A stretch of 21,777 bases of DNA from JBQCHF01 sp051953655 (GTDB lineage Bacteria; Actinomycetota; Actinomycetes; Motilibacterales; Motilibacteraceae), in the NCBI GenBank assembly GCA_051953655.1, contig JBQCIO010000089.1, positions 1 through 21,777 of the forward strand, given 5' to 3'. Below, piece after piece: positions 6,552 through 14,863 of the stretch. Under the pieces are notes generated by a model. That model was not told the DNA's origin. It made no database searches and saw only the letters and a list, made by a program, of their open reading frames with translations. The position numbers were made by a program, and so were the translations under genes. How positions within the stretch are numbered: position 1 is the first letter of the stretch; every line of letters starts with the position of its first letter.

Positions 6552-9025
6552 TGCGCGTCCCCCTGTCCTGGCTGCGCGAGCTCGTCGCGGTCCCGGCCGA
6601 CCAGACCGGGCGCGACGTCGCCGCGCGGCTGGTGCGCGCCGGGCTCGAGGTCGAGACGGTCGAGCGGGTCGGCGACGTCGACGGTCCGCTGGTCGTCGGG
6701 CGGGTGCTGTCTCTGCAGCCCGAGCCGCAGAAGAACGGCAAGACCATCAACTGGTGCCAGGTCGACGTCGGCGAGGGCGAGCCGCGCGGGATCGTCTGCG
6801 GGGCGCACAACTTCGTCGAGGGCGACCTCGTCGTGGTGGCGCTGCCCGGCACCACCCTGCCCGGCGGCTTCACCATCTCCGCCCGCAAGACCTACGGCCA
6901 CGTCTCCGACGGCATGATCTGCTCGGTCGCCGAGCTCGGCATCGGCGAAGACCACTCCGGCATCCTCGTGCTGCCGCCGGACTCGCCGGTGGGCGAGGAC
7001 GCCAAGGCGCTGCTGGGCATGGGCGACGAGGTCCTCGACATCGCCGTCACCCCGGACCGCGGCTACGCCCTCTCCATGCGCGGGGTGGCCCGCGAGGCCG
7101 CCACCGCCTACGGGCTGCCGTTCGCCGACCCGGCCGCACGGCAGATCCCCGCCGCCGATGGGACGTCGTGGCCGGTGCGGGTCGACGACGCCGCGGGCTG
7201 CGACCGGTTCGTCGCCGTGCAGGTGCACGGCTTCGACCCGGCGGTGCCGTCGCCGGACTGGCTGGCCCGGCGGGTGCGGATGGCCGGCATGCGCTCGATC
7301 AGCCTGGCCGTCGACGTCACCAACTACGTCATGCTCGAGCTGGGCCAGCCGCTGCACGCCTACGACGCCACCGCGCTGCAGGGCCAGATCGTCGTCCGTC
7401 GGGCGCAGCCGGGGGAGACCCTGGAGACCCTCGACGGCGTCAAGCGCACGCTCGACGTCGAGGACCTGCTCATCACCGACGACCGCGGCCCGATCGGCCT
7501 CGCGGGCGTCATGGGCGGTGCGAGCACCGAGATCTCCGACAGCACGTCGGAGATCGTGCTGGAGGCCGCGCACTTCGACCCGGTCTCGATCGCCCGGACC
7601 GCGCGCCGGCACAAGCTGCCCAGCGAGGCCTCCCGTCGCTTCGAGCGCGGGGTGGACCCGCAGGTGGCGCTGGCCGCCGCCTACCGGGCGGCCGAGCTGC
7701 TGGCCGAGCTCGGCGGCGGCCGGGTGAGCGAGGGGCGCACCGCCGTCGGCGCGCCGAACGTGCCGTCGGTCATCGAGATCGGGGCCGAGCTGCCCTCGTC
7801 GGTCGTCGGCCGGGACTACCCGCAGGACGAGGTGGTCGCGCTGCTCGAGCAGGTCGGCTGCATCGTGGAGCCCTCCGACGAGCTCCTGCGCGTCACCCCG
7901 CCGTCCTGGCGGCCCGACCTCACCGACCCCTACGACCTGGTCGAGGAGGTCGCCCGGCTGCACGGCTACGACGAGATCCCCTCGCGCCTGCCGGTCGCGC
8001 CGGCCGGGCGCGGCCTGACGCCGTCGCAGCAGCTCCGACGTCGGGTCGGACGCGCGCTGGCCGCGGTCGGCTACGTCGAGACCCCGTCCTACCCGTTCGT
8101 CGGTCCGGCCGACCTCGACGCGCTGGCGCTGCCCGCCGGCGACCCGCGCCGCGACGTGCTCACGCTGGTCAACCCGCTCAGCGACGAGGAGCCGTCGCTG
8201 CGCACCACCCTGCTGCCCGGGCTCCTCGGTGCTCTCCGACGCAACGTCGGACGGGGGCAAGCCGACGTCGCGCTCTTCGAGGTGGGGCAGGTGTTCCTGC
8301 GCCGCGAGGGCCAGACTCCAGCAGCGCCCACGCTCGGCGTGGACCGCCGGCCCACCGACGAGGAGCTGGCCGCGCAGGAGGCCGCCCTCCCGGCCCAGCC
8401 GCGGCACCTGGCGGTGGCGCTGGCCGGCGAGCGCGAGCCGCGCGGGTGGTGGGGCGAGGGACGCACCGCCTCGTGGGCCGACGCCGTCACGGCCGCCCGC
8501 ACCGCCGCCGACGCCGCCGGGGTCCAGCTGACGGTGCGCAAGGGCGACCTCGCCCCGTGGCACCCCGGCCGCTGCGCCGAGCTCCTGGTCAGCGACGTCG
8601 TGGTGGGGCACGCCGGCGAGCTGCACCCGCGGGTGGTGCAGGCGCTCGGCCTGCCGGCGCGCACCGCCGCCGCCGAGCTCGACCTGGACGCGGTGCTGGC
8701 CGCGGCGGGTGCCGTGGTGGCCGCCCCGTCGGTCTCCACCTACCCGGTCGCCACCCAGGACGTCGCGCTGGTCGTCGACGCGTCGGTGCCCGCCGCCGAC
8801 GTCGAGGCCGCGCTGCGCGAGGGCGCCGGCGAGCTGCTGGAGAGCCTGCGCCTGTTCGACGTCTACACGGGCGCGCAGGTGGGTGAGGGCAAGCGGAGCC
8901 TCGCCTTCGCGCTGCGCTTCCGGGCGCCGGACCGCACCCTCACCGTCGAGGAGGCCACGGCTGCGCGCGACGCCGCGGTGGCCGAGGCGGCCCGGCGCAC
9001 CGGCGCAGCGCTGCGCGGCGCATGA
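6551..9025 (+). CDS. pheT: Phenylalanine--tRNA ligase beta subunit
   Basis: This 824-residue protein is the beta subunit of bacterial PheRS; it binds tRNA-Phe and edits mischarged Tyr-tRNA-Phe. The order is standard: N-terminal MRVPLSWLRELV, an EMAP-like tRNA-binding fold (about 40-150, with GIVCGAHNFVEGDLVVVALPG), the B3/B4 editing domain (about 215-385, with DVTNYVMLELGQPLHAYD), the B5 DNA-binding-like fold (about 410-480), a catalytic-like core (about 490-700, with NPLSDEEPSLRTTLLPGLL), and the C-terminal anticodon-binding FDX-ACB domain (about 730-823, from PSVSTYPVATQDVALVVD). Length is normal. It overlaps pheS by one base and the downstream dehydrogenase by four (ATGA), so the three genes form one coupled unit. 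Confidence 0.96.
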   Translation: MRVPLSWLRELVAVPADQTGRDVAARLVRAGLEVETVERVGDVDGPLVVGRVLSLQPEPQKNGKTINWCQVDVGEGEPRGIVCGAHNFVEGDLVVVALPGTTLPGGFTISARKTYGHVSDGMICSVAELGIGEDHSGILVLPPDSPVGEDAKALLGMGDEVLDIAVTPDRGYALSMRGVAREAATAYGLPFADPAARQIPAADGTSWPVRVDDAAGCDRFVAVQVHGFDPAVPSPDWLARRVRMAGMRSISLAVDVTNYVMLELGQPLHAYDATALQGQIVVRRAQPGETLETLDGVKRTLDVEDLLITDDRGPIGLAGVMGGASTEISDSTSEIVLEAAHFDPVSIARTARRHKLPSEASRRFERGVDPQVALAAAYRAAELLAELGGGRVSEGRTAVGAPNVPSVIEIGAELPSSVVGRDYPQDEVVALLEQVGCIVEPSDELLRVTPPSWRPDLTDPYDLVEEVARLHGYDEIPSRLPVAPAGRGLTPSQQLRRRVGRALAAVGYVETPSYPFVGPADLDALALPAGDPRRDVLTLVNPLSDEEPSLRTTLLPGLLGALRRNVGRGQADVALFEVGQVFLRREGQTPAAPTLGVDRRPTDEELAAQEAALPAQPRHLAVALAGEREPRGWWGEGRTASWADAVTAARTAADAAGVQLTVRKGDLAPWHPGRCAELLVSDVVVGHAGELHPRVVQALGLPARTAAAELDLDAVLAAAGAVVAAPSVSTYPVATQDVALVVDASVPAADVEAALREGAGELLESLRLFDVYTGAQVGEGKRSLAFALRFRAPDRTLTVEEATAARDAAVAEAARRTGAALRGA

Positions 9026-9843
9026 GCGACCCTCGCCTCGACGGCGTCGCGCTCGTCACCGGTGCGTCCGGCGGCATCGGCCGGTCCATCGCGGCGGCGC
9101 TGGCCGGTGCCGGGATGCGCGTCGCCCTGCTCGGGCGCGACCGCGACCGGCTGCGCGCCGCGCTGGAGGAGGTCCGGACGCTGGGCCGGGCCCTGCCGGT
9201 CGTCTGCGACGTCGCCGACTGGCAGCAGGTGCAGGCCGCGGTCGACCTGGTCGAGGGCGAGCTCGGGCCGGTCGACCTGCTGGTGAACGCCGCGGGGCGG
9301 ATCGAACGCGACGACGTCCCGGTGTGGGAGGCCGACCCGGGGGAGTGGTGGGAGGTCGTCGAGGCCAACCTCCGAGGCTCCTTCCACCTGGTCCGCGCGG
9401 TGGTGCCCGGCATGGTGGCCCGGGGCGGCGGGCGGGTGGTCGATCTCAGCTCCGGCATCGGCGCGCGCGACAGCGCCGTCTACACCGCCTACGCCGCCGG
9501 CAAGGCGGCGCTGTTCCGCCTCTCCGGCGGCCTGGCGCTGGCCGGCGCCGGGCACGACGTCCGCGCGTTCGAGCTGGCTCCCGGTCGCGTGCGCAGCGCC
9601 ATGACGGCAGGCATGCCGATGCACGCGGACAAGCCGGAGGACTACTGGACGCCGGTCGAGCGGACGACCGGCCTGGTGCTGGCGATCGCCGCCGGCCGCC
9701 TGGACCCCCTGTCCGGCCGCTTCCTGCGCGCCGACGTCGACGACGTCGACACCCTCGTCGCACAGGCCGGACGGATCGCAGAGTCCGGCGGACGCGTCCT
9801 CGCCGTCCGCACCTACGGCCCGGACGACCCGCTCACGCCCTGA
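9022..9843 (+). CDS. Short-chain dehydrogenase/reductase
   Basis: This 273-residue protein is a classical SDR oxidoreductase that uses NAD(P). It shows the Rossmann motif TGASGGIG (13-20), the NAAG motif (89-92), and a likely catalytic tetrad of N116, a serine in DLSSG (143-144), Y157 and K161 in YAAGK. LGRDRDR after the second strand has an arginine that often favours NADPH. Residues after about 190 are the variable substrate region, so the substrate is unknown. Its ATG overlaps the pheT stop, so it is made from the pheST transcript; a metabolic link to phenylalanine is not implied. It converges with the small membrane protein on the other strand. Confidence 0.85.
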   Translation: MSDPRLDGVALVTGASGGIGRSIAAALAGAGMRVALLGRDRDRLRAALEEVRTLGRALPVVCDVADWQQVQAAVDLVEGELGPVDLLVNAAGRIERDDVPVWEADPGEWWEVVEANLRGSFHLVRAVVPGMVARGGGRVVDLSSGIGARDSAVYTAYAAGKAALFRLSGGLALAGAGHDVRAFELAPGRVRSAMTAGMPMHADKPEDYWTPVERTTGLVLAIAAGRLDPLSGRFLRADVDDVDTLVAQAGRIAESGGRVLAVRTYGPDDPLTP

Positions 9844-9855
9844 GGGTTCCCTCCG

Positions 9856-10077
9856 TCAGCGCCGCGGGCGGAGCAGTCCGACGAGCCACCAGGCCCCGGA
9901 GAGCAGGAGCCCCAGCAGCGCGGCCGGGACGCCGAAGAGCACTGCGCCCTCGACGATCGCGAAGGGAAGCGTCGGCAGGTAGCCGAGTCCTCGCACGACG
10001 CCGAACAGGGCACCGCCGACGACCCCCAGCACCGTCAGCGCGACGAGCAGGAGCCACGGCATGCGCGGTCGTGCCAT
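9856..10077 (-). CDS. Small two-helix membrane protein
   Basis: This 73-residue frame reads MARPRMPWLLLVALTVLG at its start and ends GLLRPRR. Two hydrophobic segments (about 8-30 and 38-66) are separated by a short GLGYLPTLP loop, and both ends are basic, which predicts both termini in the cytoplasm. It ends 12 bases from the convergent dehydrogenase gene and starts 92 bases from the divergent P-loop kinase. CAGGGT, six bases before the start, weakly resembles a -10. I recognise no family. Hydrophobicity pattern and placement argue that it is real; an alternative start is the methionine at codon 6. Confidence 0.6.
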   Translation of the reverse strand: MARPRMPWLLLVALTVLGVVGGALFGVVRGLGYLPTLPFAIVEGAVLFGVPAALLGLLLSGAWWLVGLLRPRR

Positions 10078-10157
10078 GCGCCCACCCTGCTCGCGGAACG
10101 GCGAGCCGGCAACGGATCCTCGGGTCCTGGCACTCAGCAGAGCGCCCGGTCGGCCAC

Positions 10158-10163
10158 TACGGT
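10158..10163 (+). promoter_or_regulatory. -10 element for a leaderless P-loop kinase mRNA
   Basis: TACGGT lies exactly six bases before the ATG at 10170. There is no Shine-Dalgarno sequence in between, so the transcript probably begins at the start codon. The spacing equals that seen before pheS and the histidine kinase. Confidence 0.45.
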
Positions 10164-10169
10164 CCTGCC

Positions 10170-10676
10170 ATGGGGCGGCGGAACTTCCTGGTCGAGGGCG
10201 TCTCGGGCACCGGCAAGACGTCGGTCTGCCACGAGCTCCGCCGACGCGGCTTCCACGCCGTCAACGGGGACACCGACCTGGCCTACCAGGGGGACCCCGC
10301 CTCGGGTGAGCCGACCGACGTCCCCTCGCACTGGCACCACCTGTGGCGCGTCGACGACGTCCGGCGGCTCGTGGCCGACCAGAGCGAGCCCATCACCTTC
10401 TTCTGCGGTGGCTCGCGGAACGTCCGCAGCTTCCTGGGCCTGTTCGACGCCGTCTTCGTCCTGGAGGTGGACCTGGACACGCTGGTCCGGCGGCTCGGGC
10501 AGCGCTCACCGGACGAGTTCGGCGGGCGAGACGCCGAGCGGGAGCTCGTCCTCCGCCTGCACGCGACCGGGGAGGACACCCCGGAGAACGGGATCCCGAT
10601 CGACGCCACGGCGCCGCTCGCGCAGGTCGTCGACGAGATCCTCGAGCGAGCTGACGCCATCGCAGCCGGTCAGTAG
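10170..10676 (+). CDS. Small P-loop kinase, AAA_18/nucleotide-kinase-like
   Basis: This 168-residue protein has a Walker A loop GVSGTGKTS (10-18) right at the N-terminus, then a VNGDTDLAY segment (31-39) where small-molecule and nucleotide kinases bind substrate. FFCGGSRN (77-84) is followed by FDAVFVLEVDLDTLVRRLGQR (92-112), which resembles the strand and LID helix of adenylate-kinase-like enzymes, and GIPIDATAPLAQVVDEIL (141-158) matches the usual C-terminal element of that fold. The substrate is unknown; a nucleoside, sugar or antibiotic phosphotransferase role is possible. It is monocistronic, and its 3' end overlaps that of the convergent epimerase gene by seven bases. Confidence 0.75.
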   Translation: MGRRNFLVEGVSGTGKTSVCHELRRRGFHAVNGDTDLAYQGDPASGEPTDVPSHWHHLWRVDDVRRLVADQSEPITFFCGGSRNVRSFLGLFDAVFVLEVDLDTLVRRLGQRSPDEFGGRDAERELVLRLHATGEDTPENGIPIDATAPLAQVVDEILERADAIAAGQ

Positions 10677-11602
10677 CTCCACCGCTGCATCGCCGTCTCC
10701 CCGCGCTCCAGCCGCTCCCGCACCCGCGGAAGCAGCCGGCCCTCGTCGTCCAGGTAGTCCCGCCAGGTGCGCCTCGGCGCGTACCCGAGCACCCGCTGCG
10801 CCTTCGCGCTCGACGTGCCCGCCTCGTCCGGGCGGGACAGCGGCCGCACCGGGACGGCGTCGCCGTGGTGCCGCCGCACGTGCTCGGCCAGGTCGCGGCC
10901 GCCGACGGTGTCCGGCGCGGTGATGTACATGACCTCGTGGCCGGGCAGGTCGGTCTGCACCGCCAGCACGATGGCGTCGGCGAGGTCGTAGACGTCGGTG
11001 TAGGCCCAGAACGCGGCGCTCGGCTCGTCGGTCGTGAACAGCGGCCCGAGGTTGCGCTCGACGTTGCCCTCCCACTGCACCCATCCCGGTCGCAGAGAGA
11101 TGCAGCGGATGTCGCTGCGCTGCACCGCGGCGTCGCACAGCTGCTCGCCGAACAGCTTGGCCAGCGCGTACGGGTCCTGCGGCCGGGGCCGGATCCCCTC
11201 GTCCAGCGGCACGTACTCGGGCAGGAACGGCCGCTCGGCGAACACCAGCCCGGGCACCGTCTCGCTGGAGATGTTGACGAACCGGCGGACCCCCCACCGC
11301 ACCGCCGCCTCGAGGACGTTGAACATCCCCATGAGGTTGTTGGAGAACACCACGTGCGGGGCGTGGTGCGTGGGCTCCGGGATGGCGGCGGCGTGCACCA
11401 CCGCGTCGTGCCCGCGGACCGCGGCGTAGGCGGCGCCGGCGTCGGTGAGGTCCGCCTGGACGACGTGCGGGCCGCCGGGCACCGCCCGCTCGTAGGCGGG
11501 CTTGCCGACGTCGAGCGCGGTCACCTCGTGCCCGGCCTCCAGCAGCGCCGCCACCGCCGCCCGCCCGACCTTGCCCTGTGCACCGGTCACGAGCACCCGC
11601 AC
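10670..11602 (-). CDS. NAD(P)-dependent epimerase/dehydratase family protein
   Basis: This 310-residue protein is an extended SDR. The N-terminal Rossmann motif is VTGAQGKVG (5-13), followed by an acidic D51 in ADLTD, HAAAIPEP (70-77), ISSET (111-115) and the catalytic YALAK (Y145, K149). Such enzymes act on nucleotide sugars or related carbonyl substrates; the substrate is not evident. I chose GTG 11602 because AGGAGG lies five bases upstream on this strand (11613-11608) and the Rossmann strand starts directly after it. An ATG at 11635 would add eleven hydrophilic residues and ignore that site. It is divergent from argC, with the ARG boxes between them, so arginine could affect it, which is untested. 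Confidence 0.83.
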   Translation of the reverse strand: MRVLVTGAQGKVGRAAVAALLEAGHEVTALDVGKPAYERAVPGGPHVVQADLTDAGAAYAAVRGHDAVVHAAAIPEPTHHAPHVVFSNNLMGMFNVLEAAVRWGVRRFVNISSETVPGLVFAERPFLPEYVPLDEGIRPRPQDPYALAKLFGEQLCDAAVQRSDIRCISLRPGWVQWEGNVERNLGPLFTTDEPSAAFWAYTDVYDLADAIVLAVQTDLPGHEVMYITAPDTVGGRDLAEHVRRHHGDAVPVRPLSRPDEAGTSSAKAQRVLGYAPRRTWRDYLDDEGRLLPRVRERLERGETAMQRWSY

Positions 11603-11668
11603 GCCGTCCTCCTGCTGTCGATCGTCATGTCGCACCCTGCGGGGCGCATCGTGCCACCCGAGGCGCTC

Positions 11669-11702
11669 TGCATGACCATGCGCTGTCGTGTATGGTCATC
11701 CC
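11669..11702 (+). promoter_or_regulatory. Tandem ARG boxes (ArgR operator) and argC promoter
   Basis: Two box-like sites, TGCATGACCATGCG (11669-11682) and TGTATGGTCATCCC (11689-11702), have centres 20 bases apart, close to the two-turn spacing of known paired ARG boxes. They also form a perfect inverted repeat, ATGACCAT (11672-11679) and ATGGTCAT (11692-11699). A -10-like TATGGT (11691-11696) lies inside the second box, so bound ArgR would block RNA polymerase. ArgR is encoded in the same cluster. Confidence 0.7.
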
Positions 11703-11725
11703 AGTCGTCGACGGGAGGCCGGGAC

Positions 11726-12757
11726 ATGGGTGCGCGGGCAGCGGTGGCGGGAGCGAGCGGCTACGCCGGCGGTGAGCTGCTGCGCCTGGTCCTCGGTCAC
11801 CCCGACCTCGAGCTCGCCGCGGTGAGCGCCGGCTCGAGCGCCGGCAAGCCGGTCACCTCGGTGCACCCGCAGCTGCCCACCCTCGCCGGCACGAGCTTCG
11901 TGGCCACCGAGCCCGAGCTGCTGGCCGACGCCGACGTCGTCCTGCTGGCCCTCCCGCACGGCGAGTCCGCGGCGCTGGTCGAGCAGCTGCCCGAGAACCT
12001 GCCGGTGGTCGACCTCGGCGCCGACTTCCGCCTGTCCAGCGCGGAGAAGTGGGCCACCTACTACGGCGGCGCGCACGCCGGCACCTGGACCTACGGCCTG
12101 CCCGAGCTGCCCGGGGCCCGCGAGCAGATCAAGGCCTCGGCGAGGATCGCCAACCCCGGCTGCTACCCGACGTCGGTCGCGGTGGCCCTCGCCCCGCTGC
12201 TGGCCGCCGGCCTGGTCGAGCCCGACGACGTCGTCGTCGTCTCCGCCTCGGGCACCTCGGGAGCCGGCCGCTCGCCCAAGGCCAACCTGCTCGGCAGCGA
12301 GGTCATGGGCTCGGTGTCCGCCTACAAGGCCGGGGGCCCCCACCAGCACACCCCGGAGATGGAGCAGTCGCTCACCGCGGCCGCCGGCACCCCGGTCACG
12401 CTGTCCTTCACGCCGACGCTCGCCCCCATGCCCCGCGGGATCCTGTCCACCTGCACCGCGAGGCTGCGACCGGGCGTGGGCACCGCGGAGCTGCGCGGCG
12501 CCCTGGACGCGGCCTACGCCGCCGAGCCGTTCGTGCACCTGCTGCCCGAGGGCACCTGGCCGGGCACCGCGGCCACCGCCGGCTCCAACGCCGTGCACCT
12601 GCAGGCCGCCGCCGACCTGCACAGCGGCCGCGCCGTCGTCGTCTCCGCCATCGACAACCTCGGCAAGGGCGCCGCCGGCCAGGCCGTCCAGAACGTCAAC
12701 CTGATCCTCGGCCTGCCGGAGACCGCGGGCCTGTCCGCCCTGGGAGTCGCCCCGTGA
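11726..12757 (+). CDS. argC: N-acetyl-gamma-glutamyl-phosphate reductase
   Basis: This 343-residue enzyme reduces N-acetylglutamyl 5-phosphate to the semialdehyde with NADPH, the third step to ornithine. The N-terminal Rossmann motif is GASGYAGGELLR (9-20) and the catalytic cysteine is C146 in the NPGCYPTS signature (143-150). The dimer/catalytic domain has SGTSGAGRSPK and PHQHTPEMEQ, with the family's histidine region. Length is normal. The ATG at 11726 is preceded by GGGAGG (11713-11718) seven bases upstream. It is the first gene of the cluster, lies just after the ARG boxes, and its stop overlaps the argJ GTG by GTGA. Confidence 0.97.
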   Translation: MGARAAVAGASGYAGGELLRLVLGHPDLELAAVSAGSSAGKPVTSVHPQLPTLAGTSFVATEPELLADADVVLLALPHGESAALVEQLPENLPVVDLGADFRLSSAEKWATYYGGAHAGTWTYGLPELPGAREQIKASARIANPGCYPTSVAVALAPLLAAGLVEPDDVVVVSASGTSGAGRSPKANLLGSEVMGSVSAYKAGGPHQHTPEMEQSLTAAAGTPVTLSFTPTLAPMPRGILSTCTARLRPGVGTAELRGALDAAYAAEPFVHLLPEGTWPGTAATAGSNAVHLQAAADLHSGRAVVVSAIDNLGKGAAGQAVQNVNLILGLPETAGLSALGVAP

Positions 12758-13905
12758 GCGTCACCGCTGCCGCCGGCTTCCGGGCCGCCGGTGCCACCGC
12801 CGGCCTCAAGGCCAGCGGCAAGCCCGACCTCGCCCTGGTCGTCAACGACGGCCCTTCGCACGCGGCCGCGGCCGTCTTCACCGGCAACCGGGTCAAGGCA
12901 GCGCCGGTCGTGTGGTCGCAGCAGGTCCTCGCCGACGGCCGCGTCGACGCCGTGGTCCTCAACTCCGGCGGGGCCAACGCCTGCACCGGCCCGGAAGGCT
13001 TCGGGGACACGCACCGCACCGCCGAGCAGGTCGCCGGCGTCCTCGGCGTCAGCGCAGGCGACGTCGTCGTCTGCTCCACCGGCCTCATCGGCGAGCGGCT
13101 GCCGATGGACAAGCTGCTGCCCGGGGTGAAAGTCGTCTCCGACGCACTGTCGGACGACGGCGGCCACGACGCGGCCCTGTCCATCATGACCACCGACACG
13201 GTGCCCAAGGAGGCTGTCTACGCCGGGCAGGGGTGGACCGTCGGCGGCATGGCCAAGGGCGCCGGCATGCTCGCCCCGGGCCTGGCCACCATGCTCGTGG
13301 TCCTCACCACCGACGCCGACCTTCCCGCCGCCGACCTCGACACCGCGCTGCGGGCGGCCACCCGGGTCACCTTCGACCGCGTCGACAGCGACGGCTGCAT
13401 GTCCACCAACGACACCGTGCTGCTGATGGCCTCGGGCGCGAGCGGCGCCTCGCCCGACCTGGCCGAGTTCACCGCAGGGCTCACCGACGTCTGCGCCTCC
13501 CTCGCCCGCCAGCTGCTCGACGACGCCGAGGGCGCCAGCAAGACGATCGGGGTCGAGGTCCGCGGGGCGGTCAGCGAGGACGAGGCGGTCGAGGTCGCCC
13601 GCGCTGTCACGCGCAGCAACCTGTTCAAGTGCGCCATGCACGGCGAGGACCCCAACTGGGGTCGCGTGCTCGCGGCGGTGGGCACCACCAGCGCGGCCTT
13701 CGAGCCCGACGCCCTCGACGTCGCCGTCAACGGTGTCTGGGTCTGCAGGGCCGGGGGAGTGGGCGAGGACCGCACGCTGTGCGACCTGTCCGGCAAGGAG
13801 GTGTCGGTGGTCGTCGACCTGCACGCAGGTGACGCGAGCGCGACGGTGTGGACCAACGACCTCACCGCCGACTACGTCCACGAGAACTCGGCGTACTCGA
13901 CGTGA
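12754..13905 (+). CDS. argJ: Glutamate N-acetyltransferase / ornithine acetyltransferase
   Basis: This 383-residue enzyme moves the acetyl group from N-acetylornithine back to glutamate, giving the cyclic pathway; some members can also use acetyl-CoA. It is made as a proenzyme that cuts itself before a nucleophilic threonine: KGAGMLAPGLATML places this at T179, with the conserved upstream block NSGGANACTG (70-79) and STGLIGERLPM. The C-terminal part has FKCAMHGEDPNWGRV, also family-typical. Length is normal for both chains. The GTG at 12754 overlaps the argC stop, and its own stop overlaps argB in the same way. Whether it is mono- or bifunctional cannot be read, and no argA-like gene is present here. 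Confidence 0.96.
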   Translation: MSVTAAAGFRAAGATAGLKASGKPDLALVVNDGPSHAAAAVFTGNRVKAAPVVWSQQVLADGRVDAVVLNSGGANACTGPEGFGDTHRTAEQVAGVLGVSAGDVVVCSTGLIGERLPMDKLLPGVKVVSDALSDDGGHDAALSIMTTDTVPKEAVYAGQGWTVGGMAKGAGMLAPGLATMLVVLTTDADLPAADLDTALRAATRVTFDRVDSDGCMSTNDTVLLMASGASGASPDLAEFTAGLTDVCASLARQLLDDAEGASKTIGVEVRGAVSEDEAVEVARAVTRSNLFKCAMHGEDPNWGRVLAAVGTTSAAFEPDALDVAVNGVWVCRAGGVGEDRTLCDLSGKEVSVVVDLHAGDASATVWTNDLTADYVHENSAYST

Positions 13906-14789
13906 GCGCGCCCCTCGCCCGCGGCCACGCGGCCCTCTCCAAGGCGCAGGTGCTCATCGAGGCCCTGCCCTGGCTCGAGCGCTTCCACGGCCGCACCGTG
14001 GTGCTCAAGTACGGCGGCAACGCCATGACCAAGCCCGAGCTGCAGCAGGCGTTCGCGCAGGACGTCGTGTTCATGCACTACGCCGGCCTGCGCCCCGTCG
14101 TCGTGCACGGCGGCGGCCCGCAGATCAGCCAGCACCTGGACAAGCTCGGCCTGGAGAGCACGTTCGCCGGCGGCCTGCGGGTCACCACACCGGAGACCAT
14201 GGACGTCGTGCGCATGGTGCTCGTCGGCCAGGTGCAGCGCGAGGTCGTCGGGCTCATCAACGACCACGGCCCGTTCGCCGTCGGCCTGTCCGGCGAGGAC
14301 GCCAACCTCTTCACCGCGGTGCGCCGCCCGGCCATGGTGGACGGCGAGCCGGTCGACATCGGGCTGGTCGGCGACGTCTCCGAGGTGAGCCCCTCGGTGG
14401 TGAAGGCGCTGCTGGGCGACGGCCGCATCCCGGTGGTCTCCAGCGTCGCCCGCGGCGAGGACGGCCACGTCTACAACGTGAACGCCGACACCGCGGCGGC
14501 CGCCCTGGCGGTGGCGCTCGGCGCGGAGAAGCTCATGGTGCTCACCGACGTCGAGGGCCTCTACGCGGACTGGCCGAACAGCGACGAGGTCATCGACACG
14601 CTCTCGGCCGGCGAGCTCGAGACGATGCTGCCCACCCTGTCCAGCGGGATGGTCCCCAAGATGGAGGCCTGCCTGCGCGCGGTGCAGGGCGGCGTGCCCA
14701 AGGCGCACGTGCTCGACGGGCGGGTGCCGCACGCGGTGCTGCTCGAGGTCTTCACCGACGAGGGCGTCGGGACGCAGGTGGTCCCGTGA
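13902..14789 (+). CDS. argB: Acetylglutamate kinase
   Basis: This 295-residue amino-acid kinase phosphorylates N-acetylglutamate with ATP, the committed step. Conserved parts are VLKYGGNAM (34-42, phosphate-binding lysine), VVVHGGGPQIS (66-76) for acetylglutamate, and NADTAAAALAVALGAEKLMVLTDVEG (194-219), which covers the ATP and catalytic aspartate region. An N-terminal helix (about 10-28, LSKAQVLIEALPWLERFHG) and the C-terminal FTDEGVGTQV are features of the hexameric, arginine-inhibited type, so feedback inhibition by arginine is likely. The GTG start overlaps the argJ stop. After it, a 74-base C-rich gap separates it from argD. Confidence 0.96.
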   Translation: MSAPLARGHAALSKAQVLIEALPWLERFHGRTVVLKYGGNAMTKPELQQAFAQDVVFMHYAGLRPVVVHGGGPQISQHLDKLGLESTFAGGLRVTTPETMDVVRMVLVGQVQREVVGLINDHGPFAVGLSGEDANLFTAVRRPAMVDGEPVDIGLVGDVSEVSPSVVKALLGDGRIPVVSSVARGEDGHVYNVNADTAAAALAVALGAEKLMVLTDVEGLYADWPNSDEVIDTLSAGELETMLPTLSSGMVPKMEACLRAVQGGVPKAHVLDGRVPHAVLLEVFTDEGVGTQVVP

Positions 14790-14863
14790 CCGTCCCCACC
14801 AGCCACCCGCAGACGAGCAGCCCCCAGCCCAGCAACCCCAGTGAGAGCACGGAGGAGGCGACG

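Noticed and set aside
6425..8626. A 733-codon minus-strand frame opposite pheT
   Set aside because: It mirrors the pheT codon pattern, is low-complexity, and overlaps an essential gene over its whole length.
11603..11635. Upstream ATG start for the epimerase
   Set aside because: AGGAGG lies just before the GTG at 11602, where the Rossmann fold begins.
14786..14863. 26-residue N-terminal extension of argD from a GTG overlapping the argB stop
   Set aside because: The extension is proline/serine-rich and unlike aminotransferases, while GGAGGAGG stands at the ideal distance from ATG 14864.
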